Shown piece by piece: positions 28,538 to 36,277 of a stretch of 64,000 bases of DNA (position 1 is the stretch's first letter; every line of letters starts with the position of its first letter). Under the pieces are notes generated by a model. The model ran no database searches. It was given only the letters and a program-made list of their open reading frames with translations, and was not told the DNA's origin. Source of the DNA: Streptomyces populi (GTDB lineage Bacteria; Actinomycetota; Actinomycetes; Streptomycetales; Streptomycetaceae); contig NZ_KZ626886.1 in assembly GCF_002911015.1 (NCBI RefSeq), forward strand, positions 1 through 64,000, in the 5' to 3' direction. Position numbers and translations under genes: made by a program.

Positions 28538-29848
28538 ATGACCTCGAACGTCCCGCCCCCGTCCGCCGCCTCCGGCGGCCGTCGGCGTGTGCTGGGCCGA
28601 GGTCCCGGAACGGCACCGGCTCCACCCGGGGCCGCCGAGCCGTCCGGCCCCCCGGCGCCGGTGGCGCCCGCCCGGCCGCCGGGAACGGCCGCCGAGCCGT
28701 CCGGCCCGGACGAGGGGGCCCGGGCGCCGGGACCGGCCCGGAAAGCCGGTACGGGGTCCGCGCGGACCGTGGAGCCCCCGAGCACCCCCGCGGAGCCGTT
28801 CGAGGCGCCCGTGGAAGGCCCCGCCGGGCCCGCGCGCCCCAGCGGGCCGGTCGAGCCCCCCGAGGCGCCCCAGGGCGGTCCTGCGGCGTCCACGGACCCG
28901 GGACCGGACTCGGGCGCCCGTGCCGTGCCCGGGGTGCCCGGCGGGACCACCGAGGCCGGTGAGGCGGCCGGGGCTTCCGGGGAGGGGCTCGAGGGCGGTC
29001 CCGGGGACTCCCGGGCCGGCGGTGTCTTCACGGTGCGGCTCTCGAATTTCGAGGGGCCCTTCGACCTGCTGCTCCAGTTGATCTCCAAGCACAAGCTCGA
29101 CGTCACCGAAGTGGCGCTGTCCAAGGTCACCGACGAGTTCATGGCGCACATCCGGGCGATGGGCCCGGACTGGGACCTCGACCGGACGACCGAGTTCCTC
29201 GTCGTCGCGGCGACCCTGCTCGATCTGAAGACGGCCCGGCTGCTGCCGGCCGCGGAGGTCGAGGACGAGGCCGACCTGGCCCTGCTGGAGGCGCGGGACC
29301 TGCTGTTCGCCCGGCTGCTCCAGTACCGCGCGTACAAACAGATCGCCGACATCTTCAACGCGCGGCTGGCGGAGGAGTCCCGCCGATATCCCCGTACCGT
29401 CGGCCTGGAGGCGCAGTACGCCGAACTGCTGCCCGAGGTCGTCATCAGCATCGGGGCGGAGGGGCTCGCGAAGCTCGCCGTGAAGGCGATGCAGCCGAAA
29501 CCCAAGCCGCAGGTGTACGTCGACCACATCCACGCGCCGCTCGTCAGCGTGCAGGAACAGGCCGGGATCGTGGTGGCACGGCTGCGGGAACTCGGCGAGG
29601 CCAGCTTCCGCTCGCTCGTCGAGGACACCGACGACGCCCTCACCGTGGTCGCGCGCTTCCTGGCCCTGCTGGAGCTCTACCGGGAGAAGGCCGTCGCCCT
29701 GGACCAGGAGGAGGCCCTCGGGGCCCTCATGGTGCGCTGGACCGGCGGGGAGGGCGACGAGGGGCCGCGCGTGACCGACGAGTTCGACCGGCCGGCCGAA
29801 GCGGTGAAGGACGGGGCGGGGCGCGGGAGCGAGAAGGAGAAGGCGTGA
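28538..29848 (+). CDS. scpA: Segregation and condensation protein ScpA (kleisin)
   Basis: This 436-residue ScpA is far longer than the usual 250-270 residues because of about 165 residues of Pro/Ala/Gly-rich N-terminal extension. The kleisin core begins FTVRLSNFEGPFDLLLQLI and includes KLDVTEVALSKVTDEF, the region LDRTTEFLVVAATLLDLKTARLLP and the C-terminal winged-helix (LGALMVRWTGGE). ScpA bridges the SMC heads and binds ScpB. ATG 28538 has no clear ribosome site; a tagcct 10 bases upstream could be a -10 box for a leaderless message. It overlaps scpB by 4 nt. The extension is low-complexity and may not be essential. Confidence 0.94.
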   Translation: MTSNVPPPSAASGGRRRVLGRGPGTAPAPPGAAEPSGPPAPVAPARPPGTAAEPSGPDEGARAPGPARKAGTGSARTVEPPSTPAEPFEAPVEGPAGPARPSGPVEPPEAPQGGPAASTDPGPDSGARAVPGVPGGTTEAGEAAGASGEGLEGGPGDSRAGGVFTVRLSNFEGPFDLLLQLISKHKLDVTEVALSKVTDEFMAHIRAMGPDWDLDRTTEFLVVAATLLDLKTARLLPAAEVEDEADLALLEARDLLFARLLQYRAYKQIADIFNARLAEESRRYPRTVGLEAQYAELLPEVVISIGAEGLAKLAVKAMQPKPKPQVYVDHIHAPLVSVQEQAGIVVARLRELGEASFRSLVEDTDDALTVVARFLALLELYREKAVALDQEEALGALMVRWTGGEGDEGPRVTDEFDRPAEAVKDGAGRGSEKEKA

Positions 29849-30501
29849 GCGAGGAGACCACCGGCACCCCCGCGGGGCCGCCCACCGTCGCCGACCTCGA
29901 TCTCGGGGCCGCCCTGGAGGCCGTCCTGATGGTCGTGGACGAGCCGGCCACCGAGGAGCACCTCGCCAGGATCCTGGAGCGGCCCAGGCGGCAGATCGCG
30001 GACGCGCTGCGCGCGCTGGCCGACGAGTACACCGTCCAGGGCCGCGGTTTCGAGCTCAGGCTGATCGCGGGCGGCTGGCGCTTCTACTCGCGTCCCGCGT
30101 ACGCGAGCGCCGTCGAACGCTTCGTCCTGGACGGCCAGCAGGCCCGGCTCACCCAGGCGGCCCTGGAGACGCTCGCCGTGGTCGCCTACCGCCAGCCGGT
30201 CAGCCGGTCCAGGGTCTCCGCGGTCCGCGGAGTCAACTGCGACGGCGTGATGCGCACCCTCCTCCAGCGCGGTCTGGTCGAGGAGGCGGGCACGGAACCC
30301 GAAACAGGTGCGATCCTGTACACGACGACGAACTACTTCCTGGAGCGAATGGGCCTGCGCGGCCTGGACGAGCTCCCGGAGCTCGCGCCCTTCCTCCCCG
30401 AGGCGGACGCGATCGAGGCAGAGACGCTGGAAGGGGTCCCGTCGTTCGATCCGGACGCACCGGATGCAGACGCAGACGACACGACGACGACGGAACTTTG
30501 A
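29845..30501 (+). CDS. scpB: Segregation and condensation protein ScpB
   Basis: This 218-residue protein is made of two winged-helix domains. The first is LGAALEAVLMVVDEPATEEHLARIL and FELRLIAGGWRFYSRP; the second is LTQAALETLAVVAYRQPVSRS with AVRGVNCDGVMRTLLQRGLVEEAG, typical of ScpB. Two ScpB copies bind the ScpA kleisin in the SMC complex that compacts the chromosome. It ends in an acidic tail. GTG 29845 overlaps the scpA stop by 4 nt, and its own stop overlaps the rluB ATG by one base, so the three genes are co-translated. Confidence 0.96.
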   Translation: MSEETTGTPAGPPTVADLDLGAALEAVLMVVDEPATEEHLARILERPRRQIADALRALADEYTVQGRGFELRLIAGGWRFYSRPAYASAVERFVLDGQQARLTQAALETLAVVAYRQPVSRSRVSAVRGVNCDGVMRTLLQRGLVEEAGTEPETGAILYTTTNYFLERMGLRGLDELPELAPFLPEADAIEAETLEGVPSFDPDAPDADADDTTTTEL

Positions 30502-31688
30502 TGCGAAGCAGTGGCAGCGGCAGTGGCAGGAACAGCGGGAGCGGCAAGCCGCGCGGAACCGGCGGGAGCGGCGGTTCGCGCGGCGGCGGCGCGCCCCGCG
30601 GGACCGGCGGGGGCGGTGGCTCGCGCGGCAGTGGCGGGAGCGGCTCGCGCGGGAGCGGCGGCGGCTTCCAGCCGAGGAGCTCGGCCGCGGGACGCGACGA
30701 CCGGCCGAAGCGCCCCAGCAAGCCCCGTCCCGAGGAGCGCCTCTACGACGTAGGCCCCGGCGCCTCGCAGGGCGGCCCCAAGTCCGGCCGCGGAGCCTCC
30801 GCGCGCGGAGGCGCCAAGGGCGGCCCCCGGCAGAGCCAGCAGCGCGGCGGCCGGACCGAGCCCGCCCGCTCGCGCGAGTACGAGACCCGGGCCGAGGAGC
30901 GCAACCGCGACCGGTACGCGGGCAAGCCGGAGATCAAGCTGCCCAAGACGTTCCCGGGCGCCGAGCAGGAGGGCGAGCGCCTGCAGAAGGTGCTCGCGCG
31001 CGCGGGCTACGGATCCCGGCGGGCCTGCGAGGAACTGGTCGAGCAGGCCAGGGTCGAGGTCAACGGTCAGATCGTCCTGGAGCAGGGCCTGCGCGTCGAC
31101 ACGGACAAGGACGAGATCAAGGTCGACGGTCTGACCGTCGCCACGCAGTCGTACCAGTTCTTCTCGCTGAACAAGCCGGCCGGCGTCGTCTCCACGATGG
31201 AGGACAACGAGGGCCGCCAGTGCCTCGGCGACTACGTGACGAACCGCGAGACGCGGCTCTTCCACGTGGGCCGGCTCGACACCGAGACCGAGGGCGTCAT
31301 CCTGCTCACCAACCACGGAGAGCTGGCGCACCGGCTGACCCACCCCAAGTACGGCGTGAAGAAGGTCTACCTCGCGCACATCGTGGGCCCGATCCCGCGC
31401 GACCTGGGCAAGCGGCTTAAGGACGGCATCCAGCTGGAGGACGGGTACGCGAAGGCGGACCACTTCCGCGTCGTCGAGCAGACCGGCAAGAACTACCTCG
31501 TCGAGGTCACCCTGCACGAGGGCCGCAAGCACATCGTGCGCCGCATGCTCGCCGAGGCCGGGTTCCCGGTCGACAAGCTGGTGCGTGTCGCCTTCGGACC
31601 GATCACCCTGGGCGACCAGAAGTCGGGCTGGCTGCGTCGCCTGTCGAACACCGAGGTCGGCATGCTCATGGCCGAGGTCGGTCTCTGA
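30501..31688 (+). CDS. rluB: Ribosomal large-subunit pseudouridine synthase, RluB/RsuA family
   Basis: This 395-residue protein starts at ATG 30501, sharing a base with the scpB stop. Residues 1-150 are a Gly/Ser/Arg-rich disordered extension (GSGGSRGGGAPRGTGGGG-type runs, then Arg-rich). The S4 RNA-binding domain follows (RLQKVLARAGYGSRRACEELV), then the pseudouridine synthase with catalytic Asp in GRLDTETEGVILLTN and the EGRKHIVRRML motif. RluB-type enzymes modify 23S rRNA helix 89. The scpA-scpB-rluB-cmk-der linkage is conserved in actinobacteria; here the NrtR/ARH/RlaP segment and the aroH-tyrA pair lie between rluB and cmk. A terminator lies 20 bases downstream. Confidence 0.94.
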   Translation: MRSSGSGSGRNSGSGKPRGTGGSGGSRGGGAPRGTGGGGGSRGSGGSGSRGSGGGFQPRSSAAGRDDRPKRPSKPRPEERLYDVGPGASQGGPKSGRGASARGGAKGGPRQSQQRGGRTEPARSREYETRAEERNRDRYAGKPEIKLPKTFPGAEQEGERLQKVLARAGYGSRRACEELVEQARVEVNGQIVLEQGLRVDTDKDEIKVDGLTVATQSYQFFSLNKPAGVVSTMEDNEGRQCLGDYVTNRETRLFHVGRLDTETEGVILLTNHGELAHRLTHPKYGVKKVYLAHIVGPIPRDLGKRLKDGIQLEDGYAKADHFRVVEQTGKNYLVEVTLHEGRKHIVRRMLAEAGFPVDKLVRVAFGPITLGDQKSGWLRRLSNTEVGMLMAEVGL

Positions 31689-31707
31689 CCTCCGCGAACC
31701 CCTGCGA

Positions 31708-31747
31708 CGGCCGGTCCCGGAACTTCTCCGGGGCCGGCCGGTCCGTT
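31708..31747 (+). terminator. Terminator after rluB
   Basis: The arms cggccggtcccgga (31708-31721) and tccggggccggccg (31727-31740) pair with one wobble across a 5-base loop. A short T run (tttt at 31746-31749) follows. It closes the parA-rhh-scpA-scpB-rluB transcription unit. Confidence 0.8.
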
Positions 31748-31809
31748 TTCCGTCCCTCCGGCGGCAACTTCCCCGGCCGAAAGCCTTGTTGACACCCGGC
31801 GCTCCCTTT

Positions 31810-31841
31810 ATGGTCGTACTGACCATGGTCAAGGTGACCAT
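31810..31841 (+). promoter_or_regulatory. Tandem palindromic operator upstream of the Nudix regulator
   Basis: Two 17-bp imperfect palindromes, atggtcgtactgaccat (31810-31826) and atggtcaaggtgaccat (31825-31841), lie head to tail with a 15-bp period and share two bases. Each is atggtc-N5-gaccat. They directly abut the aaggagg ribosome site (31842-31848), and a perfect ttgaca lies upstream at 31789-31794. This is the expected position for autoregulation by the NrtR-type protein encoded next. Confidence 0.72.
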
Positions 31842-31852
31842 GAAGGAGGGGC

Positions 31853-32602
31853 GTGGGGGTGGAGGCGGAAGAGAACCGGGTCCCGGGAGGCGCGGCACCC
31901 GAGGGCTACGACAGGTACGCCTTCGAACCCTTCGCCGTCACCGTCGACCTGGCCGTCCTGACCGTGCGCGCGGGCGCGCTCCAGGTGCTGCTGGTCGAGC
32001 GGGGCACGGAACCGTACGCCGGCCGCTGGGCCCTGCCCGGCGGCTTCGTGCTGCCCCGCGAGTCCGCCGAGGAGGCGGCCCGGCGCGAACTCGCCGAGGA
32101 GACCGGCCTGTCGGACCTGACGGGGCTCCACCTGGAGCAGCTGCGGACCTACAGCGAACCCGGCCGCGACCCTCGGATGAGGGTCGTCTCCGTCGCGTTC
32201 GCCGCCCTGCTGCCCGACCCTCCGGAACCGCACGGCGGCGGCGACGCGGCACAGGCCCGGTGGCTGCCGTTCGACGGCCTCGGCCCGCTCGCCTTCGACC
32301 ACGACCGGATCCTCGCCGACGCCCATGAACGCGTGGGCGCCAAACTCGAGTACTCCTGTCTCGCCACCTCCTTCTGCCCGCCCGAGTTCACCCTCGGAGA
32401 GCTCCAGCACGTCTACGAGACGGTGTGGGGCACCGCGCTCGACCGGCCCAACTTCCGGCGCAAGGTCCTCGCCACGCCCGGATTCGTCGAACAGGTCCCC
32501 GGTGCCGCGCGCCTCACCGGCGGCCGCGGCAAACCCGCCGCCCTCTACCGCGCGGGCGGCGCCAAGGTCCTGCACCCACCCCTGCTGCGTCCCACCCCGT
32601 AA
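31853..32602 (+). CDS. NrtR-like Nudix domain protein with C-terminal winged helix
   Basis: This 249-residue protein has a Nudix domain (about 25-155) and a C-terminal winged-helix (about 165-245) containing FTLGELQHVYETVWG and NFRRKVLATPGFVE, which is the NrtR regulator architecture. NrtR senses ADP-ribose and represses NAD-metabolism genes. Unlike many NrtR proteins, the Nudix box here is intact (G64, E70, R78-E79, E82-E83, G85), so it may still hydrolyse a nucleoside diphosphate. GTG 31853 follows aaggagg closely; GTG 31859 is an alternative. Twelve bases separate it from the ADP-ribosylglycohydrolase gene. The tandem operator directly upstream suggests autoregulation. Confidence 0.9.
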   Translation: MGVEAEENRVPGGAAPEGYDRYAFEPFAVTVDLAVLTVRAGALQVLLVERGTEPYAGRWALPGGFVLPRESAEEAARRELAEETGLSDLTGLHLEQLRTYSEPGRDPRMRVVSVAFAALLPDPPEPHGGGDAAQARWLPFDGLGPLAFDHDRILADAHERVGAKLEYSCLATSFCPPEFTLGELQHVYETVWGTALDRPNFRRKVLATPGFVEQVPGAARLTGGRGKPAALYRAGGAKVLHPPLLRPTP

Positions 32603-32613
32603 GGACGGCCCCG

Positions 32614-33636
32614 ATGACCAGCACGACCCCGACCAAGCGCGCCGCCACCGGTTCCCTCATCGGTCTGGCCCTCGGCGACGCGCTCGGGTTCCCCACCGAG
32701 TTCAACACCGTGCCCGCCATTCTCGAGAAGTGCGGCCCCTGGCGGCAGATGGCGCTGCCCAGGCCCGCGATCGTCACCGACGACACCCAGATGACCCTGG
32801 CGCTCGCCAAAGGGCTGCGCACCGCCATGGACCGCGGGCTGCTCGGCCCGCTGCGGATGGAACGGCCGGTGCGCGAGGAGTTCGTGGACTGGTACCAGTC
32901 GCCCGAGAACAACCGGGCCCCCGGCCGGACCTGCCTGACCGCCTGCAACCTCCTCAAGGACGAGGGGCGCCGTTGGCAGGAGGCCAGCCAGACCGGCTCC
33001 AAGGGCTGCGGCGCCAACATGCGCGTCGCGCCCGTCGGGCTCGCCCGCGGACTCAGCGACGAACAGCGCGCGGGCGCGGCCCAGCTCCAGGCCGCGCTCA
33101 CCCACGGCCACCCCACGGCGCTCGCCGCCTCGGAGCTCACCGCGCACACCGTCCGGCTGCTCTCGCAGGGTGCCGAACCCGCGGAACTGATCGGCCTGCT
33201 GCTCGCCCACGCGCACGAGAACCGGTACCGCTACCACTCGCGCTGGCTCGGCGACCTGTGGACCTTCTGCCACGACGCCGGCCCCGAGCAGTACATCTCC
33301 CGCGGCTGGGACGAGTGCATCGCGGTCCTGGAGAACCTCCGCCTGGCCGTGCGCACCGCCTCGCCCGAGGACGATCCCTGCCTGGCCACCGGCGCGGGCT
33401 GGATCGCCGAGGAGGCGTTCGCCACCGGGCTGCTGTGCTTCCTGATGTTCGTCGACGAACCCGTCACCGCGCTGCGCCGGGCCGCCTGCACCTCGGGCGA
33501 CTCCGACTCCATCGCCTGCCTGACCGGGGCGTTCGCGGGCGCCCACCACGGCGCGGAGGCCTGGCCGGGCGACTGGGCCGACCGCATCGAGTACCAGAGC
33601 GACCTCATGTCCCTGGGGGCGCTCTGGGATGCTTGA
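32614..33636 (+). CDS. ADP-ribosylglycohydrolase family protein
   Basis: This 340-residue protein of the ARH/DraG family has the opening motif GSLIGLALGDALGFPTEF, the metal-binding TDDTQMTLALAKGLR near residue 51, and the C-terminal SGDSDSIACLTGAFAGA that completes the dinuclear Mg site. Family members remove ADP-ribose from proteins, nucleic acids or free O-acetyl-ADP-ribose. ATG 32614 has aagga 8 bases upstream. It is co-transcribed with the NrtR-like gene, so its expression is probably tied to NAD/ADP-ribose status, and it is followed four bases later by a nucleotidyltransferase gene. The target of its de-ADP-ribosylation is unknown. Confidence 0.92.
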   Translation: MTSTTPTKRAATGSLIGLALGDALGFPTEFNTVPAILEKCGPWRQMALPRPAIVTDDTQMTLALAKGLRTAMDRGLLGPLRMERPVREEFVDWYQSPENNRAPGRTCLTACNLLKDEGRRWQEASQTGSKGCGANMRVAPVGLARGLSDEQRAGAAQLQAALTHGHPTALAASELTAHTVRLLSQGAEPAELIGLLLAHAHENRYRYHSRWLGDLWTFCHDAGPEQYISRGWDECIAVLENLRLAVRTASPEDDPCLATGAGWIAEEAFATGLLCFLMFVDEPVTALRRAACTSGDSDSIACLTGAFAGAHHGAEAWPGDWADRIEYQSDLMSLGALWDA

Positions 33637-33639
33637 GCC

Positions 33640-34410
33640 ATGACAGACGTCCTCGGCATCGGCCCCGACCTCGCGAGTGTGGTGGGCGAACAGCCCGACC
33701 CCGTGCTCTTCGCCACCGTCTCGGGGGCGCACCTGTACGGCTTCCCCTCGCGCGACTCCGACGTCGACCTGCGCGGTGTCCACCTGCTGCCGACGGCCGA
33801 CCTGGTCGGGCTGACCGAGCCGGAGGAGACCCGGTCCCGCATGTGGTTCCGGGACGGGACCGAGATGGACCTGGTCACCCACGACCTGCGCAAGTTCGTA
33901 CGGCTGATGCTGCGGCGCAACGGCTATGTGCTGGAACAGCTGCTGTCGCCGCTGGTCGTGCACACCGGCGACGAGCACCGTGAGCTGATCTCGTTCGCCC
34001 CCGGGGTCGTCACCCGCCACCACGCCCACCACTACCGGGGGTTCGCGGCCACGCAGTGGCGGCTCTTCGAGAAGAGCGGGGAGCTCAAGCCGCTGCTCTA
34101 CACGTTCCGCGTGCTGCTCACCGGCATCCACCTCATGCGCAGCGGCGAGGTGCAGGCCGACCTGCCCACTCTGGCGGGGCAGATCGCCTCTCCCGCGTAC
34201 CTCCCGGACCTGATCGCCGCCAAGGCGGAGCGTGAGCACGGGCCCGCGGACGTTCCGCGCGCCCGGGTGGAGGAGGACGTGGAGCGCCTGCACGTCCTCC
34301 TCGACGAGGCGCAGGACGCCTCCGAGCTGCCGGACGCCCCCTCCGCCCACGACGACCTGCACGCCTTCGTCGTCAGGGTCCGTCTGGAGGGGGTCCGGGA
34401 GGGCCGGTAG
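33640..34410 (+). CDS. RlaP-like nucleotidyltransferase (DNA polymerase beta superfamily)
   Basis: This 256-residue protein is a predicted nucleotidyltransferase. The core motif is SGAHLYGFPSRDSDVDLRGV with the metal ligands D41 and D43, and a third acidic residue in GTEMDLVTHDL (D77). This YG-x-x-S-x-x-SDxDLRG form is that of the RlaP-like family (PF10127, from memory), which comparative work has linked to RNA repair. The C-terminal 150 residues are helical. ATG 33640 begins four bases after the ADP-ribosylglycohydrolase stop, so it is part of the same operon. A paralogue lies convergently 32 bases downstream. No enzymatic activity has been assigned here. Confidence 0.85.
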   Translation: MTDVLGIGPDLASVVGEQPDPVLFATVSGAHLYGFPSRDSDVDLRGVHLLPTADLVGLTEPEETRSRMWFRDGTEMDLVTHDLRKFVRLMLRRNGYVLEQLLSPLVVHTGDEHRELISFAPGVVTRHHAHHYRGFAATQWRLFEKSGELKPLLYTFRVLLTGIHLMRSGEVQADLPTLAGQIASPAYLPDLIAAKAEREHGPADVPRARVEEDVERLHVLLDEAQDASELPDAPSAHDDLHAFVVRVRLEGVREGR

Positions 34411-34442
34411 TCCTCCGGGACTCCGTCGGGCGCCCCGGAGGG

Positions 34443-35240
34443 CTACCGGTCCCCGACGGCGTCCCGGAGCGCCGAGGCCCGCCGGACCCGGACCAGGAAG
34501 TCCTCCACGCGCGCGTGGTCCGGCTCGGGCGGGAGCGGGCTGCCGGCGGCCGCCTCGTCGGTCTCCGCCGCCAGCCGGACCATCCGGCGGTCGACCTCGT
34601 CCCAGGACACCTCGCCCCGCTTCACCGCGAGCAGCGGCTCGCGCTGCTCCCCGACGTCGATCGTCAGGGACCCGGTGCGCAGCAGATCGCGCGAACTCGT
34701 CAGCAGGCGCAGCAGGTGCATGGCGTGCTTCCAGCGCGGGGCGCCGTGCGTGCGGACGTCGGCCTCCAGTTTCTTGCGCTGGCCCAGGGCGTAGCGGGCG
34801 AACGTCTCGTGCGCCTGACGGGAGAGGAACGCCCCGCGCAGGGCGAGGAGCTCGCGGCCGGTGTCGTCCACGTGCTCGACGAGCGGGGAGTGCAGGCACT
34901 CCAGGATGTTCGGGTTGGAACGCAGCGCGAGCGAACAGAACCGCTCCAGCTCCCAGCTGAACTGCTCCGGCTCCGGGCCCTCGACGTGCGTCGGCGGTTT
35001 CTCGAAGCGCCAGAACAGCGGGGTCGGGGCGAGGAAGACGCCCCGGACGTCCGTGTCACTGGTGTCCGTGGCCAGTCCGAAAGCGCGTGACCCCATCACA
35101 CAGGAGTAGACGGTGTGGTCCCGCACCAGGGAGAGCCCGGCCGCGGAGATCGCCGGGGCGGGTGACCCGGAGGACGCCGCCGGCGCGGGGGAGGACGGAT
35201 GTGCCGGGGCTGCCCGGTCTGCGGGAGGTTCGGAGCGCAT
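34443..35240 (-). CDS. Second RlaP-like nucleotidyltransferase, convergent paralogue
   Basis: This 265-residue paralogue of the previous protein has the core CVMGSRAFGLATDTSDTDVRG with the GS pair at 50-51 and metal ligands D62 and D64. The third acidic position appears to be Glu (PEQFSWELERF) rather than Asp. The first 35 residues are a Ser/Pro/Ala-rich tail, so the true start could be later; ATG 35240 is the most upstream one. It lies 21 bases downstream of the Rieske gene on the same strand and could be translated from that operon's message. Residues 145-265 contain HAMHLLRLLTSSRDLL, parallel to the other copy's YTFRVLLTGIHLMRSG. Confidence 0.85.
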   Translation of the reverse strand: MRSEPPADRAAPAHPSSPAPAASSGSPAPAISAAGLSLVRDHTVYSCVMGSRAFGLATDTSDTDVRGVFLAPTPLFWRFEKPPTHVEGPEPEQFSWELERFCSLALRSNPNILECLHSPLVEHVDDTGRELLALRGAFLSRQAHETFARYALGQRKKLEADVRTHGAPRWKHAMHLLRLLTSSRDLLRTGSLTIDVGEQREPLLAVKRGEVSWDEVDRRMVRLAAETDEAAAGSPLPPEPDHARVEDFLVRVRRASALRDAVGDR

Positions 35241-35261
35241 GCCGGGAGCGTACGGGCCCGC

Positions 35262-35672
35262 TCACGCCAGGCGGATCGAGTTTCCCTCCACGGTGATCTT
35301 CTCCGCGGGCAGCGGCCGCGTCGCGGGACCGGCCTTCACCGCCCCGTCCTCGACGCTGAACCTGCTGCCGTGGCACGGACAGTCGATGGTGCCGTTCGCG
35401 ACCTTGTCGACGAGGCACCCCTGGTGCGTGCAGACCGCCGAGAAGGCCTTGAAGTCGCCCTTCGCCGGCTGGGTGACGACGACCTTCTGGTCCTTGAAGA
35501 CCGTGCCCCCGCCGACCGGGACGGCGCCCGTCGTGGTGAGCTGCTGGCCGCTGGAGGCCTTCGGGGACGCGTCCGAGGAGCCGCTGCCGCTGTCGTACGT
35601 GCTGCATCCCGCGAGCAGCGCGGACGCCCCCGTGGCGAGGATCACCGTGCGCCGCGTCGAGCGGTGGGTCAT
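35262..35672 (-). CDS. Rieske (2Fe-2S) lipoprotein
   Basis: This 136-residue protein has an N-terminal twin-arginine-like signal and lipobox (TRRTVILATGASALLAGC, with C23 the lipidated cysteine). The Rieske fold has cluster ligands C81/H83 (CTHQGC) and C98/H101 (CPCHGS), with C86 and C100 placed to form the stabilising disulfide. It is therefore an exported, membrane-anchored electron carrier. ATG 35672 overlaps the stop of the upstream membrane-protein gene by 4 nt, so the two are co-translated. No associated oxygenase or bc1 gene is near, so the electron partner is probably the membrane protein next to it. Confidence 0.92.
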   Translation of the reverse strand: MTHRSTRRTVILATGASALLAGCSTYDSGSGSSDASPKASSGQQLTTTGAVPVGGGTVFKDQKVVVTQPAKGDFKAFSAVCTHQGCLVDKVANGTIDCPCHGSRFSVEDGAVKAGPATRPLPAEKITVEGNSIRLA

Positions 35673-36253
35673 GTCGTCACTCCGAACGTGCGGAAGAACC
35701 AGAAGGCGGACGTCAGCCAGACGGCGGTGAGCACGGCGAAGACGAGGCCGCCGATGACGGGCAGCAGCCAGCCGGGCAGGCGCTCCGAGCGGAGCAGCAG
35801 CATCTTGGCACTGAAGGCACCGAAGAAGAAGCACCCCAGGAGCGAGTGCCACATGACGCGGGTGCTGTACGTCTGATAGCCCAACGCGTACAGACAGTGG
35901 ACCGCGACCGGCACCGCCACCAGGAACGCGATCCGTCCCGACCACCGGTGCAGCGCCGCCGCCCAGGCCGGGCCGGGCAGCTTCCCGTACAGCATGAGCG
36001 CCGAGACGAGCTGGACGAGGGCGAAGAAGAACGCCGTCGTCGCCAGCCAGGACTTCACGGCGCCCGTGCTGCTGAAACCGGCGAGGTTGAAGGCCGTTCC
36101 CGTGGGGTCGTGGACCTTGCCGTAGACGCCGAGGCCGACCGCGACGGCCGCGGCGACCAGGGCCGGGACGAGATAGCGCGTCGCGCCCGGGCGGCCGTGG
36201 CCGGGCGGCGGAGTGGGAAAGCCCTGGGTGGCGGCGTTCGGGTCCACGGTCAT
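35669..36253 (-). CDS. Five-helix membrane protein with aligned histidines (DUF6529-like)
   Basis: This 194-residue protein has about five membrane helices (near 28-45, 70-90, 105-125, 133-155, 163-187). Histidines H102 (LHRWSGR), H119 (AVHCLYALGY) and H136 (MWHSLLG) are spaced 17 residues apart, on equivalent positions of successive helices, as heme ligands are in cytochrome b561-like proteins. The name DUF6529 is a recollection. It is coupled by a 4-nt overlap to a Rieske lipoprotein, which supports an electron-transfer role across the membrane. ATG 36253 starts 24 bases after the upstream secreted-protein gene. Heme binding is inference. Confidence 0.82.
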   Translation of the reverse strand: MTVDPNAATQGFPTPPPGHGRPGATRYLVPALVAAAVAVGLGVYGKVHDPTGTAFNLAGFSSTGAVKSWLATTAFFFALVQLVSALMLYGKLPGPAWAAALHRWSGRIAFLVAVPVAVHCLYALGYQTYSTRVMWHSLLGCFFFGAFSAKMLLLRSERLPGWLLPVIGGLVFAVLTAVWLTSAFWFFRTFGVTT

Positions 36254-36277
36254 GAACGGCTCCTGTGGCAGAGGAGG

